Positions 33,138 through 40,635 of a stretch of 50,456 nt of DNA are shown here, piece after piece. This DNA comes from SFHK01 sp963618055 (GTDB lineage Bacteria; Bacillota; Clostridia; Christensenellales; Aristaeellaceae). The translations under genes were made by a program, and so were the position numbers. The notes under the pieces are model-generated. The model was not told where the DNA came from. It saw only the letters and a list, made by a program, of their open reading frames with translations, and did not search any database. The stretch is taken from contig CAVERI010000010.1 in the NCBI GenBank assembly GCA_963618055.1, positions 1 to 50,456 of the forward strand. Reading direction: 5' to 3'. Every line of letters begins with the position of its first letter. The first letter of the stretch is position 1.

Positions 33138-34200
33138 AGTAGAACACCGCCTTTCTGAGCGGAAGTATATACGCGGCCAGCACCAGCACCACGACGATGA
33201 GGAAAAACGCGCTCATTGCGGCGCTCTGTCCGAAGCGTCCCTGCCGGAACGCAATATCCTTGAAGGTATCAGCGAGGTCGCTGCGCAGGAACAGGTCGCT
33301 GATCGTGTACAGCGTACACGTGAGCACCATGGGAGAGACCATAACTACGGTGACCTTCCAGAAGGTCTCATAGCCGGTTGCGCCCTCGATCTTCGCAACC
33401 TCGTACAACTGCGTCGGTATGCCCTGAAGCGCGGCTAAGAAGATCAGAATCTGAATGCCGGAGAGCGACACAACGTTGAATATGTCGTTCACCGCGTTTT
33501 CCAGATAGCTGATCGCGCTGTTTCCCACGCCCAGCGAGAACAGCAGCTTGGAAACGATGGCCGCGCCGTAAACGCTCTGCTCCTGCGACTGCGCCATGAG
33601 GATGCCTGCCGTGTTTGAAACGCGCTCAATCATCAGCCCCGTCGCCATGACGATGGGAATAAAGAAGATGCCGCGCGCGACGCTTCTTCCGAAGAATTTT
33701 CCGTTCAGCAGAATTGCGCACAGAAGCGAAAACACGATAATCAGCGCGGTGTAGAGCACGACCTCCAGCACCGTCTCCGCAACGTCGCGCACGAACGTGG
33801 GATGCTCAAGCAGAATGTAGCGGAAATTGTCGAGCCGTACAAAGACCTCGTTCAGCCCCCCTGTGGGGTTGATCGATACGTCCTCAAAGCTGAAGCGGAA
33901 CTCCTGAAGCATGGGAACCAGAAAAAACAGCGTAAAGCCCAGAAGCCACGGCAGCAGAAAGAGGATTCCCCACAGGCCGGTCTTCTTTGAAAAGGACAGC
34001 TTCGCATAGGCGTTTCTGAAGGAAAGCGCAACGCCCGCAATCAGCAGAACGCCAAGCGCAATCGCCGCGATCCAGCTGCTCGCGCCCAGCGGATAAATTC
34101 CGAGGGCGTTCAGCCATATTGCCGCTGCCAGCCCGGCAAGCGCAGCGACAAGGAGTCCGATGCCAACCGCCTTCAGCGGAGCCTTTTTTCGATTTCTCAT
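33130..34200 (-). CDS. Sugar ABC transporter permease, UgpA type with extra N-terminal helices (system D)
   Basis: 356 residues. Two additional membrane segments (about 12-30 and 41-60) precede the usual six-helix permease that begins near GLWGILFLLPWLLGF. The EAA loop is YEVAKIEGATGYETFWKVTVV near 283-303, with Val and Glu at positions that are usually Ala and Asp. The first two segments are not part of normal importers and could contact another membrane protein of this operon. ATGA overlap with the DUF5696 gene upstream and an eight-base overlap with the next permease show tight coupling. Confidence 0.9.
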   Translation of the reverse strand: MRNRKKAPLKAVGIGLLVAALAGLAAAIWLNALGIYPLGASSWIAAIALGVLLIAGVALSFRNAYAKLSFSKKTGLWGILFLLPWLLGFTLFFLVPMLQEFRFSFEDVSINPTGGLNEVFVRLDNFRYILLEHPTFVRDVAETVLEVVLYTALIIVFSLLCAILLNGKFFGRSVARGIFFIPIVMATGLMIERVSNTAGILMAQSQEQSVYGAAIVSKLLFSLGVGNSAISYLENAVNDIFNVVSLSGIQILIFLAALQGIPTQLYEVAKIEGATGYETFWKVTVVMVSPMVLTCTLYTISDLFLRSDLADTFKDIAFRQGRFGQSAAMSAFFLIVVVLVLAAYILPLRKAVFYYD

Positions 34201-36662
34201 TCTGCGCCTCCCATTACCACAAAGTCCTGTGCGGGCACCGCGATTCCATCCTCCAGCACATCCGAGGCTCCATAGTTGACGTACACGGTTACGCCGCCCG
34301 TGTAGCGGATTCGGCGAACACCGGAGGTCAGAATTTCGTGCTGCACAACGCGCTCGTTCGCGACCGCGCGCCAGAACGCGCCATAGCGCACGGCGGCATA
34401 TTCAATGTCGTTGAGCCATCGGTCATAGCGCGTCATGAAGCTGTTCTGCACGTCGAAATCCTCGGTGTGCAGGAAAACGGTTTCGTCCTCATACGACAGC
34501 CGGAAGTGCGGCGTGGACTTGCTCTCGACCGCATACAGAAGCTCCGTGCGAACGCCGTCATAGGCACTTTCATTCCACGCCCTCGTCGTATACACGCCGG
34601 TTCCCTCGAGCACCAGCTGCATGAACGGAATCGAAGCGTCCTCGACCTTGTGCGCGTTGTTTCCGCTCGGCAGATTGTAGATCAGCTCCGCATGAGCGAG
34701 CGCATAGTCGTTGGGCGCGTTCAGCGCAAGTCCGCCGGTGCCCGCGAGCGCGTCCAGCGCGCGCTGCGCCGTCTCCGTCGCGTGCACGCGGCTGATGTTC
34801 GCCTTGTTTCGATAGTCTCCCACGAGCAGATTGCCCAGATCGTCCACCGCGAGCCCCGTAACGCCAAGATTCGCCCGGCTGAGCGACCGGATGAACGTAC
34901 TGACGTAGGTTTCAAGATAGGCGGGCGACACATAGAAGCTGTCCACATAGCCCGCCTGCTCCGCGAGCAGCGGCTCGGCGTAGGCCGTGATGCTCGCCGT
35001 GAAATTGTCGATGCGTCGGGCGGCCTGTGAGGATTTTTTGAAATTCTCGGTGGTATAGACCTTTTCGGCGTTCACCGTAAGATATACGCTTCCGCCAAGC
35101 TCCTCCGTCTTCTCCGCCAGCGCGTTCAGCTCCCGGGCGCTGCCGACGGCGGATTCAACGCGGACGTTCGCAAGCGACGCATGCTTTACGCCGCCCTTCA
35201 GAAATCCGTCCAGCAAAAGCACGGGGTTTTTGACTCCGGCCTCGGCGAGCTCATCCACGATTTCCGAGGCCTGCGAAAGCGTCGTGGCGGCAATGGTGGA
35301 CTTGTACGGAATGCCCGCGAAGAATTTCGTCTTACGGACTGCGCCAATCAGCTCCACAAAGAAGGGAGCTTCCTCCGGCGCTTCGCTCTCGTTCAGCCTT
35401 CCGCGCGAAAGCAGATACTCGCGATAGGCATGCGCCATTCCCGTATAGTTCGCGGAATCGCCGTTCAGGAATTTATATCGCACGACGATCTCGCCGTCGT
35501 ACACATCGCTCGGATAGCGCGGCGTGCTGCCGGAGCCCGAGCCAATCAGCGACACAAACTCAATGTCGCGCAGCGTGAAATACGAGTATACGCGATTGTA
35601 GGAATCGCTGCGCCCAGAAATATCGGCGTACAGCCCGGCAAGCTCCGCACCCTTTTCGATGATTGCGAGTGTCGCACCATCCTGCGTTTTGATGCCGTAT
35701 ACAGGCATGCGAATCGGCTCGGAGGCGGGTTTGTATGTATTCGTGTTTCGAAGCACGTCGCTTCCGTATACGGTGTCGGTGTAGGACAGCGCCGACAGCT
35801 TGCCGTTGTTCAGATAAATCAGGCTGCCGCTTCCATCCGGCACGAACATGTACCCCTCATCCTCCGCACCCGCGGACAGGAAGTACGGGAGCAAATCGAT
35901 GCGCGTGACCGGGTTTCCCTCGGTGAATTCGATCGTGTCGCAGGGCACGCTGACCAGAAGGTCGCTGCCGTCCAGCGTGAAACGCACGGTGATGCCGATT
36001 CGCGGGTTGACCTTGGTCAGCTCGTGACCGTAGGCCGTGTTGTCCTCCTCCAGATCCTCCCTCGTGTACGTTCCAACCTCATAAAACAGCTTATACAGGT
36101 TCTGAAGCTTTACCTTGCCGATGTTGCCGTCGTCCGTGCGCACCCACATCGTGTTCTGGTACACGCGATAGTATTCGCGAAACGCCTTGTCGTCCCGCTC
36201 GCTCCAATTCGGGAGGAGCTTGTCATAATACTTGTCCAGCGGAATCATCTTCGGCAGGTCTTCCACGCTGATCGTCATGTCGCCGATCGTATAGCGCACC
36301 TCAACGCCGCCGTCAATGTCCGTAATTTCATATTCCGAGTAGCCGACCGACATGGGATAGCTGTCCATGGAATCCCTCGTGCCGACAAACTCGTTCACCA
36401 CGTAATACACGCGCAAGTTGCTCTTCTGCGCGTTCTTCGTGGTCTTGTTGCCGCCCTGTCCGTCCATGATCTTCGTCGCATGAATGCGGCCGTTCGCGCA
36501 TTCCTCGACGCGCAGCTCCAGCGTTTCTTCATTGATATAGAGCTTCAGCTCGCCGTTGTCCGCGCACAGCCGGAAGCCATCCGTTTCCTCTGAAAGGACT
36601 CCGACGCACGCGCACGCGAGCGCAAAGCACAGAAGCGCCAGCATCACAATTCGTTTTCTCAT
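34197..36662 (-). CDS. Secreted DUF5696 protein (system D)
   Basis: 821 residues with a signal peptide (RKR, then MLALLCFALACACVGV). It recognisably belongs to DUF5696, a family of unknown function that travels with Yip1-like proteins and sugar importers in Paenibacillus and Clostridia. The first 400 residues are strand-rich (YINEETLELRV, FTLDGSDLLVSVP, FVPDGSGSLIYL). Residues about 430-700 alternate helices and strands, with VLLLDGF and GLAVDDLGNLLVGDY, reminiscent of a TIM barrel such as in glycoside hydrolases, with conserved acidic residues. A glycan-processing or glycan-binding role outside the membrane is inferred; catalysis is not shown. Start ATG at 36662 has AAGGAGG five bases upstream. 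Confidence 0.82.
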   Translation of the reverse strand: MRKRIVMLALLCFALACACVGVLSEETDGFRLCADNGELKLYINEETLELRVEECANGRIHATKIMDGQGGNKTTKNAQKSNLRVYYVVNEFVGTRDSMDSYPMSVGYSEYEITDIDGGVEVRYTIGDMTISVEDLPKMIPLDKYYDKLLPNWSERDDKAFREYYRVYQNTMWVRTDDGNIGKVKLQNLYKLFYEVGTYTREDLEEDNTAYGHELTKVNPRIGITVRFTLDGSDLLVSVPCDTIEFTEGNPVTRIDLLPYFLSAGAEDEGYMFVPDGSGSLIYLNNGKLSALSYTDTVYGSDVLRNTNTYKPASEPIRMPVYGIKTQDGATLAIIEKGAELAGLYADISGRSDSYNRVYSYFTLRDIEFVSLIGSGSGSTPRYPSDVYDGEIVVRYKFLNGDSANYTGMAHAYREYLLSRGRLNESEAPEEAPFFVELIGAVRKTKFFAGIPYKSTIAATTLSQASEIVDELAEAGVKNPVLLLDGFLKGGVKHASLANVRVESAVGSARELNALAEKTEELGGSVYLTVNAEKVYTTENFKKSSQAARRIDNFTASITAYAEPLLAEQAGYVDSFYVSPAYLETYVSTFIRSLSRANLGVTGLAVDDLGNLLVGDYRNKANISRVHATETAQRALDALAGTGGLALNAPNDYALAHAELIYNLPSGNNAHKVEDASIPFMQLVLEGTGVYTTRAWNESAYDGVRTELLYAVESKSTPHFRLSYEDETVFLHTEDFDVQNSFMTRYDRWLNDIEYAAVRYGAFWRAVANERVVQHEILTSGVRRIRYTGGVTVYVNYGASDVLEDGIAVPAQDFVVMGGAE

Positions 36663-36672
36663 ACGCGCCTCC

Positions 36673-37311
36673 TTACATTTTCAGCTGCAGCTCGCGCCAT
36701 ATCGTGCGGAAGAAATCCCACACGTCCGCGAACAGCGAAAAGCCAAGCATCAGTATGAACACAATGACGAGAATCGCAAACAGCGTAAGCAGCACCATGC
36801 CGACACCCTGCGAGAAGCTGTAATCGTGTATGACAACCAGCCCGACGAACAGGTAGAACACGAACAGCGCGATTCCGATGCCGTTCAGCGCGCTGACGAT
36901 GCTCATTTCGTCCAGCAGCAGCACGTTTGAAAGCGCCAGCGAGACGATTCTGAGCAGGCAGTATGGATACAGCGCGTACATCATCACCATAAAGATGTCC
37001 ACGTACCGACCCTTGCCGTTCATGAGCGTGGTAACCGACCAGTTGCCGGTCACGAACAGCAGCACGGGAAACGCGGTCACCAGCATCAGATACAGCGTCG
37101 ATATGCGATAAATATCGTTGCTGTTAGTCAGAAAGCCGGTATATACGTATTCCAGCACATTCAGCACGCAGCTGAGCAGCAGCACAAACAGGCAGAAGCC
37201 CAGACTGCCGGCGTTCGCGTTGCGCATTTCGTCAAACGCCTTGAACGGGTGCCCCAGCACGCGCGCAGGAAACCTGCGGCACGCATGGTCAACTCTGGTC
37301 AGCAGCTTCAT
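36673..37311 (-). CDS. Yip1-domain membrane protein (system D)
   Basis: 212-residue integral membrane protein with about five helices (roughly 36-58, 67-86, 100-122, 135-160, 170-198). The layout and the NVLEYVYTGF, ALYPYCLLRI and VHDYSF elements match bacterial Yip1-family proteins, whose function is unknown. The ATG at 37311 is preferred to the open frame reaching 37398: AAGGAGG is eight bases upstream and it overlaps the stop of the NHL protein gene (ATGA). Located between NHL and DUF5696 genes, it may anchor or organise these extracellular proteins next to the permeases. Confidence 0.8.
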   Translation of the reverse strand: MKLLTRVDHACRRFPARVLGHPFKAFDEMRNANAGSLGFCLFVLLLSCVLNVLEYVYTGFLTNSNDIYRISTLYLMLVTAFPVLLFVTGNWSVTTLMNGKGRYVDIFMVMMYALYPYCLLRIVSLALSNVLLLDEMSIVSALNGIGIALFVFYLFVGLVVIHDYSFSQGVGMVLLTLFAILVIVFILMLGFSLFADVWDFFRTIWRELQLKM

Positions 37312-38768
37312 GCCTCCCGCCTCCTTTTCCCGCCGCGTCTCCGCACGCATTTTATGGCCTTGACCGCGACGCCCAGCCCAGCCAGCGTTAGTATGCACGG
37401 AATCATGTACTCCTTGAGCGTCTCATTTCGAACCTTCTCAAGCGCCTTCGAGTAATACTTGCGGTCGTCGCCGCGTTCCAGATACTCCAGCGCGCCCTTC
37501 GGGTCTCCCCTTCGGAGCATCGCGCGGCCGATGCCGGAATAGGCAATGAACAGGTTCTGATTATAGGCCAGTGCCTTCCTCCAATCCTCCTCGGCGACCG
37601 TATAATCGTAGGCGTATTGAGCCTTGACCGCGTTCAGGAGGGCCGCGCCATACTCGGTCGGCGTGAACAGCTCAATGCTCTCCGCCGTGGAATCCAGTAC
37701 CATGATGCCGTCGCCCACAAAATCCACGTCCACGGGCCCTCTGAAATAGCCCTTGCGATTTCCGGGGCCGCCGAAGATGAACAAAAGCTTGCTGTCTTCA
37801 TTGTAGGCGAACACACGGTTTCTCGTGATGTCAAGGCACAGATACATGCCGCAGTCGTTCGTGTCGACCGCCACAAATTCGCTCGCGCCGACGGGCGCGC
37901 CCGTCGCGGTCACCTGATTCAGCCACAAATCGCCGCTGGGATAGGGGTCGTCGTCGTCCACGCGCAGGATGTTGTCCCCCTTCGCGTTCAGCCGCATGAC
38001 GGATTCCGCCGCCGAGGCCGACTGAACGGTCGCGAAGATAAATCCCTCCGAATCGATGCACAGGTTCGTGAAGTCCGTCGGCAGCCAGAGCGACTGCTTG
38101 CTGCGCTGCGTATCGGTGGCGAGCTTTCGCCATAAAAGGTTCCACAGGTTCACCTTGACCTCGTTCACACCGTAAAAATTCGCGAACCTTCCGTCGGTGT
38201 CCAGCTCGACGATGCCCTCATACATGCCCTTCGCGACCACGAAAATTCGTCCCGCGTCGTCCACCGCCACCTGCGTTGGGCGGTACTTGACCGACGCGTC
38301 CACGCCCGTGATGCCCGGGTTATCAAGCACACGCAGAAGGTTATTCTCCGCGTCAAAGTGGAGGATGCGGCTCCGGTTCGGCTCGCAGACGTAGTATTCG
38401 CCCGCGTCCGTCGCGAAGATGCCTGCGTTGCTGTCAAAGCTCGCCGAGCGCCCGTCGAGCCCCGTATACGAGTCCGCGGCGTAAATCACATGAAAGTCCT
38501 CGTCAAAAATGACGATCTGATTGGTACAGGAAAGATAGATGCGGCCATTTTTCACGCATGCGGACTGCATGGACTTGAGACTTTTCAGCTCCGCGAAATC
38601 CGAGGCCATATAGGTGCGCGCGTGCGTATAGGCAGGCGGCACCGGCACGGCCCGCCCGTGCGGGTCGTAAATATAGTTCGACGAGCCCGCCGTCTCGGAA
38701 ATTCCGGCAAGGCCGGAAAAGGCTGTCAGTGCGGCAAGCAGAAACAGCAGAACCTTTTTCATCTTCAC
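37308..38768 (-). CDS. Secreted NHL-propeller/TPR protein with C-terminal anchor (system D)
   Basis: 486 residues. The signal peptide (KMKKVLLFLLAALTAFSGLAG) is followed by NHL-type propeller repeats from about 60 to 370 (PTQVAVDDAGRIFVV, TNLCIDSEGFIFA, GPVDVDFVGDGIMVLDS). A TPR-like pair of helices lies near 385-440 (WRKALAYNQNLFIAYSGIGRA, DPKGALEYLERGD; shown here in two parts). One membrane helix at about 454-475 ends in a basic tail (RRRGGKRRR). So it is exported but fixed in the membrane with a short cytosolic end. Start could be GTG 38768 or ATG 38762. A protein- or glycan-binding scaffold is the likeliest role; no enzyme motif is seen. Confidence 0.82.
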   Translation of the reverse strand: MKMKKVLLFLLAALTAFSGLAGISETAGSSNYIYDPHGRAVPVPPAYTHARTYMASDFAELKSLKSMQSACVKNGRIYLSCTNQIVIFDEDFHVIYAADSYTGLDGRSASFDSNAGIFATDAGEYYVCEPNRSRILHFDAENNLLRVLDNPGITGVDASVKYRPTQVAVDDAGRIFVVAKGMYEGIVELDTDGRFANFYGVNEVKVNLWNLLWRKLATDTQRSKQSLWLPTDFTNLCIDSEGFIFATVQSASAAESVMRLNAKGDNILRVDDDDPYPSGDLWLNQVTATGAPVGASEFVAVDTNDCGMYLCLDITRNRVFAYNEDSKLLFIFGGPGNRKGYFRGPVDVDFVGDGIMVLDSTAESIELFTPTEYGAALLNAVKAQYAYDYTVAEEDWRKALAYNQNLFIAYSGIGRAMLRRGDPKGALEYLERGDDRKYYSKALEKVRNETLKEYMIPCILTLAGLGVAVKAIKCVRRRGGKRRREA

Positions 38769-38771
38769 GCC

Positions 38772-39686
38772 TCACTCCTTTATGCCGGACGTCGCCATAG
38801 TTTCCATGACATTGGACTGGGAGATAATGAACGCGATCAGCGGAACCACGAACATGAACAGCGCGCTCGCCGCGACCACGCCCGTGCGCGCCACGCCGGA
38901 ACCCGACAGGTTCTGAAGCATGGCCGCCAGCGGCTTCCGGCTTTCGGTATAGATAAAGCTGCCCGCCGAATTTCCCCACAGTCCCTGAAAGCAGACGATA
39001 AACAGCGTAATCCACGCCGGCTTCACGGCAGGCATGATGATGCGCCAGAGCATACCGAAATAGCTGGAGCCGTCGATGGACGCCGCGTCAATCAGCGCCG
39101 TGGGTACCTGCTCCATGAAGTTCTTCATGAGGAATAGACCCAGCGGCAGCGAAAAGGCCGGGAAGATGATCGCCCAGTACGTATCGACCAGCCCAAGCCG
39201 GCTCATGATCATGTAGGTCGGCACCGCCGTCACAGAGGATGTGAACATCAGCGAATACATGATGATTCGGCTTAAAAACTCGCTGCCCGGGAAGCGGAAC
39301 TTCGCCAGCGGGAACGCCGCCATGGACGACAGCACGATATGCCCCACGCAGCCCGTGAGCACGATGAACAGCGTGTTGAACAGATACCGGAGAAACGGCA
39401 CCAGCGAATCCGCCAGAATGGAAAACAGCTGGGCAAAGTTATCGGTCGTCGGCTGAATGACGAACAGCCGCGGCGGGTAGATGAACAGCTCATTGATCGG
39501 CTTGAACGCATTCGAAACCATGAACACGACCGGGAACAGCGAAATCAGCGCGAACAGCGTCAGAAAGATCAGAAGCGTCAGGCTGCCGCTGACCGAGCGG
39601 TTCGTGTGCTTTCCCGTCAGAAAGCGCCCGAAGACCGTGTGCGAATATTTGAGAGAACGCGTCCTTTCACTCCTTGCAGGGGTCAT
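38772..39686 (-). CDS. Carbohydrate ABC transporter permease, AraQ type (system D, first pair)
   Basis: 304 residues, six helices. The EAA loop reads LIDAASIDGSSYFGMLWRIIMP near 190-211. AAGGTGGG sits eight bases before the ATG, one base after the stop of the preceding permease. Ends three bases before the NHL gene. Together with the permease at 39688 it forms the first of two permease pairs in this operon, next to the large binding protein. Confidence 0.92.
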   Translation of the reverse strand: MTPARSERTRSLKYSHTVFGRFLTGKHTNRSVSGSLTLLIFLTLFALISLFPVVFMVSNAFKPINELFIYPPRLFVIQPTTDNFAQLFSILADSLVPFLRYLFNTLFIVLTGCVGHIVLSSMAAFPLAKFRFPGSEFLSRIIMYSLMFTSSVTAVPTYMIMSRLGLVDTYWAIIFPAFSLPLGLFLMKNFMEQVPTALIDAASIDGSSYFGMLWRIIMPAVKPAWITLFIVCFQGLWGNSAGSFIYTESRKPLAAMLQNLSGSGVARTGVVAASALFMFVVPLIAFIISQSNVMETMATSGIKE

Positions 39687-39687
39687 A

Positions 39688-40620
39688 TCACGTTCCCACC
39701 TTTCTGATCCACTTCTGTATCACAACGTTGAGTCCAAGCATGATGAAGAACAGAAGCACCGCAATCGCACACGCGTAGCCCATCTCGAGGCGAATAATGC
39801 CGTAGTCGTTCAAATGGTTGATGATCGTGTGCGTGGCGTAGTTTGTGGACGGGAAGCCGTTCAGCGCGACCGTAATATCCGCGACGGAGAGCGAATTGGT
39901 GATGGACATCACCGCACCGAAGAGCAGCTGCGGCTTCATGTTCGGAAGCGTTATGTACCAAAGCTCCTGCCAGCGGTTGCGGATGCCGTCGATTTCACCG
40001 GCCTCATACTGCGCACGGTCGACGCCCTGCAGACCCGCGATGAACGAAAGAAAGCCCACGCCCAGACTCATCCACAGCGAAACCAGCACAACTACACCCA
40101 TCATGTAGCTTGCGTCCTTGAGCCACAGGATGGGATCGGAAATCAGTCCCCAGCTCATCAGGCGCGAATTGATGAATCCGTATGGGTCGCCGGAGAACAG
40201 CTGCGTGAATACCACGTAGGCATTGCCCGAAATCGACGGCGCGTAGAACACGACCGTCAGAATCGTGCGCAGCGTTCGCGGCAGCTCGTTAATCAGCCAC
40301 GCCATCAGAAAGGAAAACGCGTAGCCGAACGGGCCGATGATCAGCGCCAAAAGGAAGGTGTTTTTGACCGCTTTAAGGAAAATCGCGTCCTCCAGCAAAA
40401 GATTCGTGTAATTGTTGAACCACACAAACTTCGCGGGCTGCAGCACATTGTAGTCCATAAAGCTCAAATACACCGCTATGCCCACGGGCAGAACCGTGAA
40501 CAGGAAGAAGCACAGCATAAACGGCGCAATCATCAGATACAGCTGCCGGTTCTTTTTAATCTGATGCCACAGGTGCTGCCCCCGCGTCATGGCGTGGACA
40601 GTTTTGACGGTTTCAGTCAT
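39688..40620 (-). CDS. Sugar ABC transporter permease, UgpA/LplB type (system D, first pair)
   Basis: 310 residues with six helices (LYLMIAPFMLCFFLFTVLP opens the first). The EAA loop YEAGEIDGIRNRWQELWYITLP near 209-230 has Gly for the second Ala. GGGAGGGAG lies seven bases before the ATG, 15 bases after the large binding-protein gene. Presumably dimerises with the next gene's product and receives substrate from the binding protein at 40636 or 43614. Confidence 0.92.
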   Translation of the reverse strand: MTETVKTVHAMTRGQHLWHQIKKNRQLYLMIAPFMLCFFLFTVLPVGIAVYLSFMDYNVLQPAKFVWFNNYTNLLLEDAIFLKAVKNTFLLALIIGPFGYAFSFLMAWLINELPRTLRTILTVVFYAPSISGNAYVVFTQLFSGDPYGFINSRLMSWGLISDPILWLKDASYMMGVVVLVSLWMSLGVGFLSFIAGLQGVDRAQYEAGEIDGIRNRWQELWYITLPNMKPQLLFGAVMSITNSLSVADITVALNGFPSTNYATHTIINHLNDYGIIRLEMGYACAIAVLLFFIMLGLNVVIQKWIRKVGT

Positions 40621-40635
40621 CTGCGCGCTCCCTCC

